DNA of 64,000 nucleotides from positions 186,001 to 250,000 of the forward strand of contig NZ_JAEKGC010000005.1 of NCBI RefSeq assembly GCF_016405885.1, given 5' to 3'. This document shows, piece after piece, positions 61,673 to 64,000 of the stretch; the first letter of the stretch is position 1, and every line of letters begins with the position of its first letter. Under the pieces are notes generated by a model. It was not told where the DNA came from. It did not search any database and saw only the letters and a list, made by a program, of their open reading frames with translations. The DNA is from Arthrobacter sp. MSA 4-2. Lineage in GTDB: Bacteria; Actinomycetota; Actinomycetes; Actinomycetales; Micrococcaceae. The position numbers were made by a program, and so were the translations under genes.

Positions 61673-64000
61673 TCAGGCGTTGACGACCAGCCCGAGTTCG
61701 GCACTGGAGGCCAGGGTCGCGTGCCGCGGCAGCACCCGGACCGTGTAGCCGAACGAACCCGAGTGCTCGATCCGGGTGTCCCCGGTGAAGAGGTACCGCC
61801 CGCTGCCCAGGTTCTCCGCGACCCGCAGTTCCGCAAGCGTCACGTCGCTGAGCTCGTCGTCACCGGCGGCCCGGCCGTACGCAACCTCCACCGCGACATC
61901 GGCGGGATCGAGGTTGCCGAGGGCGACGTAGGCGTTGACCGTGAGCGCGTCACCGATCTGCGGATCCTCGCTCACGCCGAGGGAGTCGACGTGCTCGACC
62001 TGGACGGCGGGCCAGCCACCCTGGATGCGGGTGCGCCACGCGGCCGTGCGCCGCGCCAGGGCATACCGGTCCTCGGTGGCGTCCCGGCCGGCCCGCCAGG
62101 CCGGCTGGTACAGGTGGCCCACGTAGTCCTGGAGCATGCGCTCGGCCGAGACGGCCGGGCCGAGGGTCGCCATGGTGTGCTTGATCATCGCGATCCACTG
62201 GTGCGGAATGCCGTCGTGCGACGGCTCCGACGGGCCGGCCGACCCGGCTGCGGCAGCGGTCACCGAACCGTAGAACCGCGGAGCGACCTGGTTCTCGAGC
62301 AGGTCATAGAGCGCCGCCGCCTCGATGTCGTCGCGCTCGTCGGCTGAGGCCCCGTTGTTGGCGGTCGGGATGGACCACCCGTTGTCGCCGTCGTACATCT
62401 CATCCCACCAGCCATCGAGCACCGAGAGGTTGAGTCCGCCGTTGATCGCCGCCTTCATGCCCGAGGTGCCGCAGGCCTCCAGCGGGCGCAGTGGGTTGTT
62501 CAGCCAGACATCGCAGCCCGGGAACAGAATGCGTGCCATCGCGATGTCGTAGTTGGGCAGGAAGACGATGCGGTGGCGGACCTCCGGATCATCGGTGAAG
62601 CGCACCATGTCCTGGATCATGCGCTTGCCCTGCTCGTCCGCTGGGTGGGACTTGCCCGCGACCACGAGCTGGATCGGGTGCTCGGGGTGGAGCAGCAGGG
62701 CCTTGAGCCGGGCGGGGTCTCGCAGCATGAGGGTGAGGCGCTTGTAGGTGGGGACGCGGCGGGCGAACCCGATGGTCAGCACGTCGGGGTCGAGCACCGT
62801 ATCGGTCCACGCCAGTTCGGCGTCGGCGGCTCCGCGCTTCTTCCAGGAGGAGCGCAGGCGGCCGCGGACGTCGTCGACGAGGTTGGAGCGCATGCTCCGC
62901 CGCAGCGCCCAGATCTTCTCGTCGGCGACGTCGTACACGCGGGCCCATCGCTGGTCGAGGACCGATTCGGCCCCGAAGTTCTCGCGGGCGAAGTCGGCGA
63001 TCAGCGGGTCGACCCAGGAGGGGACGTGCACGCCGTTCGTCACCGAGGTGATGGGAACCTCGCTGGTGTCGAAGCCCGGCCAGAGCCCGGAGAACATGCC
63101 GCGGGACACCTCGCCGTGGAGCTTGGAGACGCCGTTGGCCCGCTGCGCCAGCCGCAGGCCCATGACGGCCATGTTGAACTTGGCCGGGTCGCCGCCCTCG
63201 TAGTTCTCTGCGCCCAGCGCCAGGACCTTGTCGGTCGGCACGGACGGGGCCAGGCCCGCGTTGAAGAAGTGCTCGATCTGCGCCCGCTCGAAGCGGTCGA
63301 TGCCGGCCGGCACCGGGGTGTGGGTGGTGAAAACCGTGGAGGCGCGGCCAGCGGTGAGGGCCTCCTCCCAGCTCATGGGTGATTCGCTGGCCGAATCCAT
63401 CAGTTCGCGGATCCGCTCGATGCCGAGGAAACCGGCGTGGCCTTCATTGGTGTGGAACACCTCGGGCGCCGGGGCGCCGGTGAGGCGCTGGAAGATGCGC
63501 AGCGCCTTGACCCCGCCCATGCCCAGCAGGAGTTCCTGCTGGAGGCGCTGGTCCCCGCCGCCGCCGTACAGCCGGTCGGTGACGGTGCGCGCCGCCTCGT
63601 CGTTGGCAGGCAGGTTGGAGTCGAGCAGCAGCAGCGGAACGCGGCCGACGTCGGCGCGCCAGATGTGCGCGATCAGCTGTCGCCCGTTGGGCAGCGGGAG
63701 GACCACGCGTGCCGGCGTGCCGTCCTCCTCGCGGAGCAGAGTGAGGGGAAGCCCGTCCGGGTCAAGCACCGGATAGGTTTCCTGCTGCCAGGCATCGCGG
63801 GAGAGCGACTGCATGAAGTAGCCGGCCTGGTACAGCAGCCCGACACCGACGAGGGGCACCCCGAGGTCCGAGGCCGCCTTGAGGTGGTCACCGGCGAGGA
63901 TGCCGAGGCCGCCGGAGTACTGGGGCAGCACGGCGCTGATGCCGTACTCGGGTGAGAAGTAGGCGATGGAGCGGGGAGCGTCCGCGCCGAGGGACTGGTA
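61673..64000 (-). CDS. glgP: Alpha-glucan (glycogen) phosphorylase, 5' end cut by window edge
   Basis: The enzyme removes glucose-1-phosphate from glycogen using PLP and phosphate. About 775 codons are visible; the frame is open to base 64000, and the sequence SIAYFSPEYGIS before the internal GTG at 63931 is the conserved family start region, so the true start lies outside. Marks are LPQYSGGLGILAGDHLK, VFHTNEGHAGFLGIERI, and CGTSGMKAAINGGLNLSVLD with the phosphate loop. This is the short GT35 branch (alpha-glucan family phosphorylase), often found in actinobacteria. It works with GlgX, encoded convergently at 57768-59894. Confidence 0.92.
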   Translation of the reverse strand, partial: YQSLGADAPRSIAYFSPEYGISAVLPQYSGGLGILAGDHLKAASDLGVPLVGVGLLYQAGYFMQSLSRDAWQQETYPVLDPDGLPLTLLREEDGTPARVVLPLPNGRQLIAHIWRADVGRVPLLLLDSNLPANDEAARTVTDRLYGGGGDQRLQQELLLGMGGVKALRIFQRLTGAPAPEVFHTNEGHAGFLGIERIRELMDSASESPMSWEEALTAGRASTVFTTHTPVPAGIDRFERAQIEHFFNAGLAPSVPTDKVLALGAENYEGGDPAKFNMAVMGLRLAQRANGVSKLHGEVSRGMFSGLWPGFDTSEVPITSVTNGVHVPSWVDPLIADFARENFGAESVLDQRWARVYDVADEKIWALRRSMRSNLVDDVRGRLRSSWKKRGAADAELAWTDTVLDPDVLTIGFARRVPTYKRLTLMLRDPARLKALLLHPEHPIQLVVAGKSHPADEQGKRMIQDMVRFTDDPEVRHRIVFLPNYDIAMARILFPGCDVWLNNPLRPLEACGTSGMKAAINGGLNLSVLDGWWDEMYDGDNGWSIPTANNGASADERDDIEAAALYDLLENQVAPRFYGSVTAAAAGSAGPSEPSHDGIPHQWIAMIKHTMATLGPAVSAERMLQDYVGHLYQPAWRAGRDATEDRYALARRTAAWRTRIQGGWPAVQVEHVDSLGVSEDPQIGDALTVNAYVALGNLDPADVAVEVAYGRAAGDDELSDVTLAELRVAENLGSGRYLFTGDTRIEHSGSFGYTVRVLPRHATLASSAELGLVVNA

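Overview
The window is chromosomal DNA of a high-GC Gram-positive actinobacterium, most likely of the Micrococcaceae (Arthrobacter-like). The reasons are the GC-rich codon use of the housekeeping genes, the gene orders carD-ispDF-cysS-rlmB and phoU/senX3-regX3 beside gpmA, a GTP-dependent PEP carboxykinase, and a bacterial proteasome activator (Bpa) ending in GQYL. The species assignment is inference; no rRNA is present.

Layout. Positions 1-3356 hold the end of a surface-glycan-like cluster: a divergent GH1 glycosidase cut by the left edge, a glycosyltransferase and a metallophosphoesterase. 3370-8093 holds small proteins, a DUF4352-type lipoprotein, a three-gene operon (GGAD-repeat protein, JmjC/cupin dioxygenase, sucrase/ferredoxin-like protein) and a DJ-1/PfpI protein. 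8134-13027 is an AT-richer accessory island. It starts with a decayed SRAP (YedK-like) pseudogene and carries a leftward operon of TIR/ThsB-like protein, caspase-like protease, SLOG protein, Mrr-like nuclease and a second TIR/ThsB-like protein. It ends in about 0.9 kb without recognisable genes next to tRNA-Ser(CGA). This is the most unusual part of the window and looks like a Thoeris-related anti-phage system with a caspase effector.

13028-30300 is core metabolism and maintenance: FMN-binding stress protein, tadA, upp, an orphan winged-helix regulator, SixA-like phosphatase, FAD disulfide reductase, pckG with a perfect CRP/GlxR-type site upstream, thioredoxin, pirin, phosphohexomutase, a RecQ helicase fused to a phosphoribosyltransferase-like domain, prolyl oligopeptidase and an FAD/NAD(P)-binding protein. 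30301-35516 holds a giant secreted nuclease/5'-nucleotidase, flanked on both sides by paired copies of a palindromic repeat. 35517-50373 carries quinone oxidoreductase, cstA with its YbdD partner, bpa, aldo/keto reductase, an AraC-type regulator, a secreted tripeptidyl-aminopeptidase-like lipoprotein, holB-tmk, a Cys/Met PLP enzyme, a methyltransferase, gpmA and phoU. 50540-64000 carries senX3-regX3, a lipoprotein, carD, ispDF, cysS, rlmB, glgX, a GDSL hydrolase and glycogen phosphorylase cut by the right edge.

Five tRNA genes (Ser-CGA, Arg-ACG, Ser-GCT, Ser-TGA, Thr-CGT) all lie on the minus strand. Most convergent gene pairs are separated by strong GC-rich hairpins. Gluconeogenesis (pckG), peptide or carbon scavenging (cstA, secreted peptidases, secreted nuclease/nucleotidase) and glycogen turnover (glgX, glgP) suggest a soil heterotroph adapted to feast and famine (inference).
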